The notes: generated from the letters alone by a model not told the origin. Counted from the stretch's first letter, positions 22,931 through 32,128 are shown. The stretch is 64,000 nucleotides of DNA from Lewinellaceae bacterium (GCA_020636005.1 JACJYR010000001.1:124001-188000); one strand, 5' to 3'. Numbers and translations: made by a program.

Positions 22931-23574
22931 CATCTATCATCTTGTAACCCGCCATTTCAATGGCGGGGCTGTGCAATACCCCCGGCCCACATCTATCTTC
23001 TTTGCAGAACATCCCCATCCACTCAGCCAAGCAACCGCACAAAACCATATTTCACCATAAACTCTTCGCATTCCTCCACAAAAGTCTTGTTCTTGTGGTG
23101 CTTTTCCTGGCCTTTAAGGTAGTTCCTCACCACTTCTACCTGCGATTGACCAACTGACACAGCGTAGTAATCGTCTGCCCAGTCAAAATCCGCCTCAAAC
23201 AAATTCATTTTATTGGCCCAACTCGAACTTTCTCCTTTGAGCAGTTTCATGATTTGGGCGATGTTTTGGTCGCAGGCCATTGAAATCAGGCAGTGGACGT
23301 GGTCGGCTTCTCCGTTGATGAAGTCGAGGTAAATGTCCTTTTCTTTGGCATAGGCCTTTAGGTGCTTGAAAAGGTCTATCCGTTTGTTCTTGTTTTTCAT
23401 GTAGGGTGTCCGGTTTTTCGTGCCCCATACGGCGTGAATCCAGATGCGTACTTGTGCCATAGTTTTCTCTTTTTATGTTTAAGTTGATGTTGATGCCTTG
23501 CAAAGATGATAGATGTGGGCCGGGGGGATTCTAATGCCCCCTCGTTGAAACGAGGGGTTACAAGATGTTAGATG
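22931..23574 (-). mobile_element. REP-associated tyrosine transposase element with inverted hairpin ends
   Basis: The left end (22931-23006) and right end (23499-23574) are imperfect inverted copies of about 75 bp. Each starts CATCTAtCATCTTGTAACCC, carries a GC-rich hairpin (CCGCCATTTCAATGGCGG on the left, CCCTCGTTGAAACGAGGG on the right) and closes with CCCACATCTATC...TTTGCA. Between them is a single HUH transposase gene. A 181-bp derivative with the same ends but no gene lies at 40216-40396. Confidence 0.8.
23023..23460 (-). CDS. IS200-like/REP-associated tyrosine transposase
   Basis: The 145-residue protein has the HUH motif H-V-H (residues 54-56, in ADHVHCLI) and a candidate catalytic tyrosine at 114 (VRNYLKGQEKHH). 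It also has the IWIHAVWGTKNR start common in Bacteroidota members of the Y1 transposase family. It would cut and join single-stranded DNA at hairpins like those flanking it. The frame is intact and the ends are preserved, so the element could still move or mobilise the gene-less copy at 40.2 kb. Confidence 0.9.
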   Translation of the reverse strand: MAQVRIWIHAVWGTKNRTPYMKNKNKRIDLFKHLKAYAKEKDIYLDFINGEADHVHCLISMACDQNIAQIMKLLKGESSSWANKMNLFEADFDWADDYYAVSVGQSQVEVVRNYLKGQEKHHKNKTFVEECEEFMVKYGFVRLLG

Positions 23575-23576
23575 TT

Positions 23577-23662
23577 TTCCCCGCTGGCCGGGGGTCTTCC
23601 CATTGAAAACGACACCGCACCTGCCGGTTCCGATGTAAAACCGGGATAAATCTTGCAACCGG
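23577..23662. repeat. Dispersed repeat B, copy 2
   Basis: Nearly identical to 18056-18136 (GGTCTTCCCATTGAAAACG through ATCTTGCAACCGG). It lies directly next to the transposase element and upstream of a Fic-like fragment. Confidence 0.65.
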
Positions 23663-23678
23663 CAAGAACGAGTGTGTT

Positions 23679-23846
23679 TTACAATTGGAAGACTGGGGAC
23701 CAACGGGGGGAGTAAAAGCTGAACGCCTCCTCCGACAGCTCGCTGTCCTGTAACGCCTCGTAGCTGCGTAGCTGCGCTTCCGGCGCTGCTTCGCAAAAGG
23801 CGGGGAGCAGGGCGGTGGGGAGGATATGGAGTGGGTCGGTGGTCAT
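23679..23846 (-). pseudogene. N-terminal fragment of a possible Fic-family protein
   Basis: The minus-strand frame from ATG 23846 reads MTTDPLHILPTALLPAFCEA, then LRSYEALQDSELSEEAFSFY. That resembles the leading region of Fic proteins that accompany type I restriction loci (a SEEAFSFY-like segment normally precedes the SSKIEGE inhibitory motif). It is cut off before any Fic core motif. The assignment is from memory of the family and tentative. Confidence 0.35.
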
Positions 23847-23897
23847 GGTTGTTTTGTTGTAGCTGCAAAGTTTGGCAAATATAGGGAAAGCATGGGG

Positions 23898-24116
23898 TTA
23901 GATGTTTTGGATGGTGGTGAAAACGATGCCGCCGCTGGCCACTTGCAGCAATTCCTTCAAATGCCCCCGGTCTTTGGCCTGCACCGGCTACTGTCGCAAC
24001 AACTGCACGGAAGCCGCAAACGTGTCGAACAACTGGTGGTCCAAATCATTGCGGTCGGTGATGACAACGATGGTGGGGTTATAGATAGCTGGGGTGGCAA
24101 ATGGTAACCCGCCCTA
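23898..24116 (-). pseudogene. hsdR motor-domain fragment with internal stop
   Basis: The minus strand reads PAIYNPTIVVITDRNDLDHQ, LFDTFAASVQLLRQ, a TAG stop, then PVQAKDRGHLKELLQVASGG and IVFTTIQNI. This is the conserved HsdR helicase region (TDRNDLDDQLF ... ASGGIVFTTIQKF). The stop codon and truncated ends show that it is dead. It is a longer copy of the motor piece at 22560-22640. Confidence 0.75.
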
Positions 24117-24306
24117 CTTGACCATTGAAAAACAGGATGCTCGACACGAGCTTTGCTCCTTGGCGGTTTTGGGTTGCGGCCTCTGGCCGCTGTAAGCTGT
24201 ATTGTGTAGCTTTTTTACGGCGGCCAGATGCCGCAACCTTTGCCCGTATGCAAGCACAGCTTGCAACGAGCAGTGCCGTTTTTCATTGGACAGGTGGTGC
24301 GACAGC
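24099..24306. repeat. Nested hairpin repeat A, copy 2
   Basis: Same unit as 22656-22860, in the same orientation and again attached to an hsdR motor fragment. The right hairpin arm carries a two-base change (CCAGATGCCGC for CCAGCGGCCGC) that breaks the pairing there. Confidence 0.75.
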
Positions 24307-24527
24307 AGGGGTGGGATGGTTCTTCAATGGGAAGACCCTGGGCCAGCGGATTGATCCAATGAAAAAAGACCTATCCTAAAACCAATATATTTTTGATATT
24401 TTTGTCACCTAAAGACATGGCACTATTTAGTTTTAGGGAGGAAATGTGATACTTTCATAATTCCTAAAACGCTTAAAGTAAGTAGTGACTGCTTCAAATG
24501 ATTAATTTTTAAATAAATCCAACTCGC

Positions 24528-25913
24528 ATGAAACCCAAATTCTTACCATTTTTACTTATGTTTTCCGTCATCATTTTTTCGCTTTTCGGCCAATCTGTTG
24601 AAAAACTGGAAATAGATGGAGCCATAAAGATTGACAACACTACCAATCTAAAACCTGATGCCGGTACTATACGATGGAATCCAGCCACTGAAGATTTTGA
24701 AGGCTACAACGGATATGTTTGGAAATCTTTAACGATAGGAAATTCTTGGCAGAATAGCCCCACAACCAACATTGTAGTTGGAGGCCAAAAACGAATGCCC
24801 GCAGACGCAGCAGAGGGGGATTTTTTTGGAGGCAGTCTTGCAATTTCAGGTGATTATGCGATTATTGGCGCTTTTCTGGATGACGATAATGGTGACAAAT
24901 CCGGGTCAGCTTATATTTTTGTTCGCTCGGGCACTTCCTGGGTTGAACAAGCTAAATTGACCGCTTCCGATGGGGCTGCGAATGACTATTTCGGTCAAAG
25001 CGTCTCCATCTCTGGTGACTATGCGATTGTTAGTGCTTATCAGGACGATGATGACGGCTCCGATTCTGGATCCGCCTATATTTTTATCCGTTCTGGTAAC
25101 AATTGGTCTGAACAGGCTAAATTGACTGCTTCTGATGCTGATGCAGGGGATTTATTTGGTATCAGCGTCTCCATTTCAGGTGACTACGCAGTTATAGGGG
25201 CCTACCTGGACGACGATGGTGGTACCGATTCTGGCTCAGCCTATGTTTTTGTCCGTTCCGGTACTTCCTGGACTGAACAAGCTAAACTTTCAGCTTCGGA
25301 TGGTGATGCCGACGACGCTTTTGGTTTCAGTGTTTCCATCTCTGGTGATTATGTTATTGCAGGAGCCTATCTAGATGACAACAGCACAAATTCTGGCTCT
25401 GCGTATGTCTTTGCCCGCTCGGGAACCACTTGGTCAGAACAAGCCAAATTGACTTCCTCTGATGGGGCATTTGGGGACAATTTTGGCGAAAGTGTCGCTA
25501 TTTCAGGTGATTTTGCAGCAATTAGTGCCAGCTATGACGACGATAATGGTATGGACTCTGGCTCGGCCTATGTTTTCGCCCGTTCAGGTACCACCTGGAC
25601 AGAGCAAGCCAAATTGACTTCTTCTGATGGTAATCCAGGAGATTTGTTTGGATTACGGTTGTCAATATCACAAGACTATATAGTTCTTGGTGCCCATCGT
25701 GATAGCGATAATATGCTCCAGGCTGGTTCTGCTTATGTCTTTGTCCGTTCGGGCACAAATTGGTCAGAACGAGTCAAATTCACAGCTTGTGATGGAGAAA
25801 TAAATGACTTTTTTGGTTTTAATACAGCTGTTTCTGGAGACTATATAATTATTAGCGCCAATGGAGACGACGATAATGGAACCAACTCTGGTTCGGTCTA
25901 TTTCTTCAAATGA
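24528..25913 (+). CDS. Secreted FG-GAP seven-bladed beta-propeller protein
   Basis: The 461-residue protein has a signal peptide (to about residue 22, FSLFGQS), a leader of about 85 residues, and seven tandem FG-GAP repeats of about 55 residues. Each repeat follows the plan DxFGxSVSISGDYAIIGAxxDDDNGxxSGSAYVFxRSGTxWxEQAKLTxSDG. Asp-rich loops indicate calcium sites, and seven repeats fit one closed integrin-like propeller. The final blade ends GSVYFFK and no T9SS tail is present, so it may stay in the periplasm or use another route. Repeats are strongly alike, which favours recombination. It is the only plus-strand gene in the 18-31 kb stretch and is not evidently a defence gene. Confidence 0.88.
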   Translation: MKPKFLPFLLMFSVIIFSLFGQSVEKLEIDGAIKIDNTTNLKPDAGTIRWNPATEDFEGYNGYVWKSLTIGNSWQNSPTTNIVVGGQKRMPADAAEGDFFGGSLAISGDYAIIGAFLDDDNGDKSGSAYIFVRSGTSWVEQAKLTASDGAANDYFGQSVSISGDYAIVSAYQDDDDGSDSGSAYIFIRSGNNWSEQAKLTASDADAGDLFGISVSISGDYAVIGAYLDDDGGTDSGSAYVFVRSGTSWTEQAKLSASDGDADDAFGFSVSISGDYVIAGAYLDDNSTNSGSAYVFARSGTTWSEQAKLTSSDGAFGDNFGESVAISGDFAAISASYDDDNGMDSGSAYVFARSGTTWTEQAKLTSSDGNPGDLFGLRLSISQDYIVLGAHRDSDNMLQAGSAYVFVRSGTNWSERVKFTACDGEINDFFGFNTAVSGDYIIISANGDDDNGTNSGSVYFFK

Positions 25914-25959
25914 TTAACTTGATCCATGGCTTGAAAATAGTCGGTAGTTCAAGGGTTTG

Positions 25960-26103
25960 GTGATTTCAATTTGTTCAGTTGAAATTCCGGACTTCTCGAG
26001 CATTAGACATAATGTAACCGGGGCCTATCGGTACGAGGTGCTGAATGAACCGGAAACTTTTCAATATGTGAAAAAGAGGAATCAATTAAGATTGGATTTT
26101 TAA
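25960..26103 (+). pseudogene. C-terminal remnant of an unknown protein
   Basis: A plus-strand frame without a start reads SVEIPDFSSIRHNVTGAYRY, then EVLNEPETFQYVKKRNQLRL and DF before its stop. Composition and continuity suggest the end of a real protein whose front was lost; no family is recognised. Confidence 0.3.
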
Positions 26104-26148
26104 AATGTATTACCTACTTCTTCATCTAACCCGGCCCGCTAATAACTT

Positions 26149-26340
26149 CCCATCTATGAAAGGCACTGCTCGCCACGAGCTGCGCTCGTTGGCGGTTTTG
26201 GGTTGCGGCCTCTGACCGCTGTAAGCTATATTGTGTAGCTTTTTTACGGCGGCCAGAGGCCGCAACCTTTGCCCGTATGCAAGCACAGCTTGCATACGGG
26301 CAGTGCCGTTTTTCATTGGACAGGTTGTAGGCCAGCGGGT
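26149..26340. repeat. Nested hairpin repeat A, copy 3
   Basis: The most divergent copy of the ~200-bp unit. The outer arms are clear here (GGCACTGCTCG on the left, CGGGCAGTGCC on the right), as is the inner arm pair GCGGCCTCTG / CAGAGGCCGC. It lies just past the 3' end of the GmrSD-like gene. Confidence 0.7.
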
Positions 26341-26396
26341 AACCACAGACCTTGAGCCAGCGGATTAGTTTTTGAAACCAGCATGTGCAATTAATC

Positions 26397-28457
26397 TCAC
26401 CTATACTTCAACACCAAATCATCCTCACATTCAAACACATTCAAAACCCGCTTCAAACGCCTAAACTTGCTGTTGTTGTCCAAGTTGCTTTCAATGAAAT
26501 AGGTGTTGGAAAGTGGGAAAGGAGTTCTCAGGCTCTTTTCATCGGTGGTCAGTGGGAGGTATTCTTTCAGGTCGGAGGTCAGGAACAATTGAGGGTTTTC
26601 ATCAAACAGGGTTTTGATAACGTGGTAAAACATCTTGCTGACCTCTTGTGTGATAATTCGTTCATCCTTGAAAATGAAATACTCCAAACTTTTATTCTTG
26701 GGGTCTTCTGCTTCAAAAATGTTGACCTCCTCTGTGGTATCCTCAAAAATGGTATCAATAGCCGGGTAAGGCCATATTTCAAAAAACCGCTTTACCACCA
26801 AATCAAAGCGCCTGTTCAATTCCATGATGTTCCATTCATCAATCTTTTTAAGATAGCTGTTGAGCCACAGCCTTGAAAACTCATAGCCCTGTTCTTTGCC
26901 GTCCACGTTCATGGTCTTTTTGTCCATGAATGGCCTGTTGCCCAAACTGCCGTTGTTGCCCGAAAGGGTCAGGTTGGCAATGGTATGCAGGTATTTTTCT
27001 TTGAGCATCTTATATTCATGGTCATCCAACTGTTCGCCCCATTTTGGGTCTGGGTTTCTTGGGAAAATGTGTTCAATGCTAATGTCCGGGTGTTCGGTCA
27101 TCACATATTCCCGGTTGTTGTGGTTTTCCAGCAATTCCAGTAGATAGACCTTGTTCTTTGATTGGATGTTGTAAACGTCCTTTTCCTTTAGTGCTGACTT
27201 GATTTCCTGATTGTTGGGGAAACGTTGTATCCCTGTTTTCTTTACCAATGAACGTTCAATGGAGGTTAGATAATCGCTTGGCTCTATCTCTCCGTAAAGG
27301 GTCATAAAGATTTTGTTCAGGGCGTTGGTCGGTAGGCCAAGGACAAAACGCCGCCATGTGAAGGATTGCACCAATTTCAACACATGCACAAAGGTTGCCT
27401 TGTCAATGACCCCGTTCGCATAGTCATCATAAACGGACAAAAGGAAAGGGTAGGAAACGTTTATTTCCAATCGTTTTACATAGTTCAATTGCCGCTCTAT
27501 GTCTTTGTCCCCTTCCTTCTCAGGGTTTATGAGTTTGTTGTAGTGTTTGGAGTAGTTCTTTATCTCTTCCAAAACATCACTGTAAAAACTTTCATCCCTG
27601 CTTTGGAACTTCTCTTTAAACTCCTCATACACTTGGCTTTTAACAGGTATCTTTTTGTTTTTCAGGGTCAGGTAGTCCCGTATTAGGTCGGACACTTTCG
27701 ATTCGTTTTTCTGTTCGTCTTGGGCGTTCTTTTCGATGATATGCCAATAGTTATTGAAAATCTCAATTTGCTTTTTTGGTTCTAAGCCCATTAGGATGTA
27801 GTTCCTGATTAGGTCAGCTTGGGAGAGTTCCAAACCCGTAGAATTAAGGCTTTCAAAAATCCGCTGTGGGTCATCCTTGCCACGTTCCAGCGATATTTCC
27901 ACGAACAGCAAACGGCTCAATCCTGTCTGGACAGTATCAAAATTGTCTTCATTGATTTTCTTGTGGAAGGATACATAGTTTTCAATCACCCGTGAAAACT
28001 CTCCATATTCTTCTGCTTTGTTGTTGGTCAGGATGTATTTGAAAGCCTTTGAATTGTTGTCAGTCTGCTTTAGCTTCAATTTGCTGTCATCCAGTGACAC
28101 AAATTTATTAATAATGTAGGTCTCGTTGATTTCGCTCGCCTTTGCTTCGTTCTTGATACCAACGGCATATTTAAAAAGTGCCAGGTATAGCAAAGAAATG
28201 GTGGTCAATCGTTGCTGGCCGTCAATGATGACCAAGGGCTTTACCTCATTGGAAGTGTAAACCCCATCATGGATAAAAACAATGCTTCCAATAAAATGGG
28301 TATCATGGTCTTGCTTGCTGCCCACTTCCATAATGTCTTTGAATAGCTGGCTGCATTGCTGCTCTGTCCAGTCATAATTCCTTTGATAGACGGGAATAAT
28401 GAATTGGGTTTTGTTCTGTGAAAGAAAACTTTCTAAGGTTAATTGATTGGCTACCAT
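26397..28457 (-). CDS. GmrSD-like DUF262/DUF1524 restriction nuclease
   Basis: The 686-residue protein joins two halves of the GmrSD type IV family. The N-terminal DUF262 domain (about 1-230) carries FIIPVYQRNYDWTEQQC and the nucleotide-binding VIIDGQQRLTTISLLYLALF. A central helical region is followed by a DUF1524 HNH nuclease (about 440-560; ISIEHIFPRNP then NLTLSGNNGSLGNRPF). The His of EHIFP is the expected catalytic residue. About 100 extra residues at the C-terminus are unassigned. Such proteins cut modified phage DNA using nucleotide hydrolysis. It starts at ATG 28457, 40 bp after the gene upstream. Confidence 0.88.
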   Translation of the reverse strand: MVANQLTLESFLSQNKTQFIIPVYQRNYDWTEQQCSQLFKDIMEVGSKQDHDTHFIGSIVFIHDGVYTSNEVKPLVIIDGQQRLTTISLLYLALFKYAVGIKNEAKASEINETYIINKFVSLDDSKLKLKQTDNNSKAFKYILTNNKAEEYGEFSRVIENYVSFHKKINEDNFDTVQTGLSRLLFVEISLERGKDDPQRIFESLNSTGLELSQADLIRNYILMGLEPKKQIEIFNNYWHIIEKNAQDEQKNESKVSDLIRDYLTLKNKKIPVKSQVYEEFKEKFQSRDESFYSDVLEEIKNYSKHYNKLINPEKEGDKDIERQLNYVKRLEINVSYPFLLSVYDDYANGVIDKATFVHVLKLVQSFTWRRFVLGLPTNALNKIFMTLYGEIEPSDYLTSIERSLVKKTGIQRFPNNQEIKSALKEKDVYNIQSKNKVYLLELLENHNNREYVMTEHPDISIEHIFPRNPDPKWGEQLDDHEYKMLKEKYLHTIANLTLSGNNGSLGNRPFMDKKTMNVDGKEQGYEFSRLWLNSYLKKIDEWNIMELNRRFDLVVKRFFEIWPYPAIDTIFEDTTEEVNIFEAEDPKNKSLEYFIFKDERIITQEVSKMFYHVIKTLFDENPQLFLTSDLKEYLPLTTDEKSLRTPFPLSNTYFIESNLDNNSKFRRLKRVLNVFECEDDLVLKYR

Positions 28458-28498
28458 TGGGTTGAGTTTTTAGTTGGTGGTAGCTTTCCCGATAGTAT

Positions 28499-29146
28499 TT
28501 ATATAGGCTTATTGCAAATTTTAGAAATTAGACCAAGGACTGAATCAGTAAGGCCATTCATAAAGATACTGTATGAGCTAAACTCTAAAATGCCCTTAGT
28601 TCTTTGTTGCTCTAATTCAGACATTCTTCTTCTCAACAGAATTGCTTCTTTATTTAAATTGGGAAGCTCCTTAGTATGATGTTGAATTTCTTTTAAACAT
28701 AAGTCAATATCATTGTCAACTATGAAACTCTCTAACTTATCCTTTGTCTGTTGGTCAACTTTGTACTTATCAATTTCTTCATTTATTCCAAATTTTGTTT
28801 TAAGTTCATATTCAATCAACCACTTTGCAATTGAATCAATTTCTTTGATTACGTGAAATATAGGATTTGTGTATATAACCAATTCACAGTAAAGTTTAGG
28901 AATGAGTGGTATTTCATCCATAGATAAAACGAGTAGATAGTCCCCGTAAATTGGGTCTTGGATTTGGGAATCTCCTACATTTATAAATTGAGCATAATTT
29001 AAATATTCATCATTTGGAGTAGAATCCCTTGAAAGGTATCTTTTCGCTAAATCACTTAACCGATCTTGAATGTATTCTACGGTTTCTGGTGTGATATAGT
29101 TATTGTTTTCATATAGTCTCTTTGCTATGTTAGATTCAATCTTCAT
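28499..29146 (-). CDS. Hypothetical protein, possibly shortened by the ISL3 insertion
   Basis: A 215-residue AT-rich, helix-rich protein (MKIESNIAKRLYENNNYITP...; C-terminal MNGLTDSVLGLISKICN). No family recognised. The frame continues upstream of ATG 29146 as FLEWIERIK right up to the ISL3 end, which suggests that the original N-terminus was longer and was cut by the insertion. It precedes the GmrSD-like gene on the same strand by about 40 bp and could be its partner. Confidence 0.6.
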   Translation of the reverse strand: MKIESNIAKRLYENNNYITPETVEYIQDRLSDLAKRYLSRDSTPNDEYLNYAQFINVGDSQIQDPIYGDYLLVLSMDEIPLIPKLYCELVIYTNPIFHVIKEIDSIAKWLIEYELKTKFGINEEIDKYKVDQQTKDKLESFIVDNDIDLCLKEIQHHTKELPNLNKEAILLRRRMSELEQQRTKGILEFSSYSIFMNGLTDSVLGLISKICNKPI

Positions 29147-29180
29147 TTTAATCCTTTCAATCCATTCCAAAAAATCGGTT

Positions 29181-30410
29181 CTATATGAAAACCTGTGGGT
29201 AGGATAAATTCAGCTTACCGCACAGGAAATAAATCATGTTGATGAAATTATGGAGATTACGATAACCCCTTGCCCGTTTTTTGGCTAACTGTATTTTCGA
29301 ATTGATGCCCTCCAAAATACCATTCGTTATTTGAGACCTTATGAAATTCATGATACCCGACCAATGTGCCCTGATGGTTTTGGCCACTTTCTGAAAGGGG
29401 AAAATCCCACTCCCTTCAGCCTGATTGCACCAATCATTCAAAAAGCGCCCAGCCCTGGCTGGATGGTCGAACCTCCAAAACTCCTTGAAAAGTTCTTTGA
29501 GCCTGTAACCTTCCCCGATTTTGGGGTACAGTTTGACAAGGTTGGCCAGCTCCGCCAGCTTTTTGTCCGTGAGGTTTTCAGGGTTCCTGAGCAGCGTGTA
29601 CTTGTGCCCTTTGAGTTCCTTGCATTCCTTTTGCTCGGCTTTGCGCAGGGCGTCCAGGGCCTTGTTCACTTCTTTGACCACATGGAAGCGGTCGAAGGTG
29701 ATGCTGGCGTTCGGGAAGGCAGTGGCTGAACCGGCTATAAAAGCCGGCGACATGTCGATGCAGACCTGCCGGACCTTCTCCGGGGCGCTGCCGCTGGCCC
29801 CCAAGTGCCCCGCAAGGGCTTCAACTGCTGCGGCATCCTTGCCTTCGACCACTTTGAACACCCGGTTTTCATGCAGGTCAACGCCGACGGTGATATAGTC
29901 GTGGCCTTTGCGCTTGCTCGTTTCGTCAATGCCCACTTCCTCGATGCCGCTGTGGTCGCACTGGCTGAGGGCCCGATTGACGTAGTGGTTGAAAACCTCC
30001 CAAATCCGTTGGGGCCACACCTTGATTAAATTCGCAACCGAGGACGGGGACATCTCCAGCTCGAGCAAGGTCATGATGTACGCCTCGAACATGAGGGTAA
30101 AGCCGTTGTTCCGCCTTGCCCAGGGCACTTGTACCTTCTTGATTTCCCCTTTGCTGTCTGTAATACGGGGAACACGGGCGTGCAGGTAGCAGCGGTGTTC
30201 AAAGAAATTCAAATGCTGCCAGGTGTGTTCGGCGGTGTCGTAGGCTTTGCAGGAAACCTCAAAAGCATCCTTGAACGAACTCCCCGGAGGAAAATCCAGG
30301 TATATGTGCAACTCCCGAACTTTTTCGTCGAGTTGTTTGAATTCGATATGTTTGATTTCCCAGGGGCGGATATCCCCAAGTGCGATTTCAAAAAGCTGTT
30401 TGCTGTTCAT
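29181..30410 (-). CDS. ISL3-family transposase
   Basis: The 409-residue protein has the DDE domain of the ISL3 family: first Asp in VGIDETSKRKGHDYITV, second in CIDMSPAFIAG, Glu in NGILEGINSKIQLAKKRARG, plus the typical ITFDRFHVVKEVNKALD segment. The frame is intact. Clear terminal inverted repeats could not be found; the 5' flank is only 11-19 bases before an IS903-type element, so one end may have been lost or altered. Confidence 0.92.
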   Translation of the reverse strand: MNSKQLFEIALGDIRPWEIKHIEFKQLDEKVRELHIYLDFPPGSSFKDAFEVSCKAYDTAEHTWQHLNFFEHRCYLHARVPRITDSKGEIKKVQVPWARRNNGFTLMFEAYIMTLLELEMSPSSVANLIKVWPQRIWEVFNHYVNRALSQCDHSGIEEVGIDETSKRKGHDYITVGVDLHENRVFKVVEGKDAAAVEALAGHLGASGSAPEKVRQVCIDMSPAFIAGSATAFPNASITFDRFHVVKEVNKALDALRKAEQKECKELKGHKYTLLRNPENLTDKKLAELANLVKLYPKIGEGYRLKELFKEFWRFDHPARAGRFLNDWCNQAEGSGIFPFQKVAKTIRAHWSGIMNFIRSQITNGILEGINSKIQLAKKRARGYRNLHNFINMIYFLCGKLNLSYPQVFI

Positions 30411-30429
30411 TGTTTTTTGGAGTCAAAAC

Positions 30430-31562
30430 GGCTTTGTTGCATGAATCGATCAGACATAGCTTCGCTAATTTTCCGCCAACTTAAGCCACTCTTCTTGGTT
30501 TAGCAACAGGCATACCTTGGGCTGTCATTATATTGAGCACTTTTATTTTGATATCGTTTTCGGTTTTTTGGCTGCTAAATTTTCGGGAATATAGTCTATC
30601 GCCGTGGATGGTTTTATAGCGAAACATTTCCGTCTCTGATAAACTTCGTCGATGATAGCCTGTTTCAACTTTCCATTCCTTTATACCGATTTCATTCATT
30701 CGATTTACAGCAACATTTCGTGGATAATCAGGGATGTCATCAGGTACCTCTTCATACCATTCGATAGCATTGCTCCGGGGTGGAATGATGGGATTTATAT
30801 CTCTATCGATCAAACCATCCCAGCATTCTACGTGATCGTATGCACCATCCAGACAGACATCTGTCACTTCTGCTTCCACCTGGTCAACCAGTTCTTCCAA
30901 CTGAGACCCGTCATCCACGTCATTCAACGTCAGGGTGTGGCAATGAATGAAACCGGTTTTAGGGTCGACACCAAGGTGAAGTTTTCGCCATGTTCTCCGC
31001 TTTGAATACCCGTGTTTCCTGACTTTCCATTCCCCTTCGCCGTAAATTTTCAGACCTGTTGAATCAATAGCTATTACAATCGGGCCGCTACGGGGAATCT
31101 GATAAACAGCTATATCCAAGGCTTTTGCACGACGGCAAATTTGCGTGTACGATGGAATTTCCAAATCCTCTATGCCCATTAATTTGAGCAAACTTTGTGA
31201 AAAACCTTGTGTCTGTCTGTATGCCAGTTTGAACACAACCTTAAACGTCAAAAGTGTCTCTATGCAAAGGTCGCTGTACACGGGTTGGGCTCCTCTTTGG
31301 TTGGGCAGATCACTGTACCATTTGTCTGTCACCTCGTCACCGAAATAGATCGTGATATCTCCTCGGTTGATTAAGGCTTTGTTGTAAGCTGACCAATTGA
31401 GAACCTGATATTTTTCTTTCGGCTTGTCGCTTGTATGGTTATCCTTTTTTACCTTTGACATGGGCTGGTGTGTTTGTAGATTTAGTTGTGCAAAAACCAA
31501 ATATACAAAACCAGCCCGCTTTTCATCCCGCACAATCTAAGCAGGATTCATGCAACAAAGCC
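30430..31562 (-). mobile_element. IS5-family (IS903 group) insertion sequence, complete
   Basis: A 1133-bp element with perfect 18-bp ends GGCTTTGTTGCATGAATC (30430-30447, inverted at 31545-31562), which differ little from the classic IS903 end. The 9-bp target duplication is AGTCAAAAC (30421-30429 and 31563-31571); nine bases is the IS903-group size. It inserted just upstream of the ISL3 transposase. Confidence 0.96.
30481..31461 (-). CDS. IS903-group transposase
   Basis: A 326-residue IS5-family DDE transposase. The early NWSAYNKALINRGDITIYF segment is characteristic of the IS903 group. Catalytic residues are in VIAIDSTGLKIYGEGEW, DVCLDGAYDH and YHRRSLSETEMFRYKTIHG. Start at ATG 31461 (MSKVKKDNHTSDKPKEKY); in-frame sequence upstream belongs to the element end. 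Intact and probably active. Confidence 0.94.
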   Translation of the reverse strand: MSKVKKDNHTSDKPKEKYQVLNWSAYNKALINRGDITIYFGDEVTDKWYSDLPNQRGAQPVYSDLCIETLLTFKVVFKLAYRQTQGFSQSLLKLMGIEDLEIPSYTQICRRAKALDIAVYQIPRSGPIVIAIDSTGLKIYGEGEWKVRKHGYSKRRTWRKLHLGVDPKTGFIHCHTLTLNDVDDGSQLEELVDQVEAEVTDVCLDGAYDHVECWDGLIDRDINPIIPPRSNAIEWYEEVPDDIPDYPRNVAVNRMNEIGIKEWKVETGYHRRSLSETEMFRYKTIHGDRLYSRKFSSQKTENDIKIKVLNIMTAQGMPVAKPRRVA

Positions 31563-31585
31563 AGTCAAAACTAAAGGGCAAAAAT

Positions 31586-31807
31586 TTAATCTACCCACTG
31601 GAAATCATAAAGAACCAAAAAATCTTTGTAGCTCTCAAATTCATTGAATGAAGTCACATGGTATTTAAGATAGGCCATAGGCTCGCCTGTATCGTCAATC
31701 CAGTGCTTAATCTCAGCTTTGTATTTTACGGTAGGTTTTCCAAAAGCAATTAATAGCTCACTAAAGCATAGGTTGAAAAAATCGCTGTGGTCAAAATAAG
31801 TCTTCAT
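31586..31807 (-). CDS. Small hypothetical protein
   Basis: A 73-residue acidic protein (MKTYFDHSDFFNLCFSELLI ... YKDFLVLYDFQWVD) on the minus strand, with ATG 31807 and an A-rich region before it. No family recognised. It lies between the IS903-type element and the interrupted P-loop gene and shares their AT-rich composition, so it is probably island cargo. Confidence 0.5.
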   Translation of the reverse strand: MKTYFDHSDFFNLCFSELLIAFGKPTVKYKAEIKHWIDDTGEPMAYLKYHVTSFNEFESYKDFLVLYDFQWVD

Positions 31808-32128
31808 TTTTTCATTTTAAATAGTCAGCTTTGATTTTCCATTAAACTTATATCTACCCCGCCAACTAATGCAACTCATAAACCTATTGGTATGGATGAC
31901 TTTCACAGAGTAAAGATTTATTAGATTACTCTTTCACAAATTCCCTGAAATAACATCATTAATCATCAACAAAAGATGATTCGCATTGTAGGTCTTGATA
32001 AAATCTATATCAATAGTTCCATCGTTTACTTGGTAAGGTGCTGTCCAAATGTGCGGTTGTCCCCAATTTTTGGACAATAGTTTAAGAAGGAAAATTTAAC
32101 TATTTTCACATTTAAACCAGTCCGAAAA

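Noticed and set aside
24125..24379. 84-codon plus-strand frame
   Set aside because: Entirely inside hairpin repeat A, whose other copies do not keep the frame.
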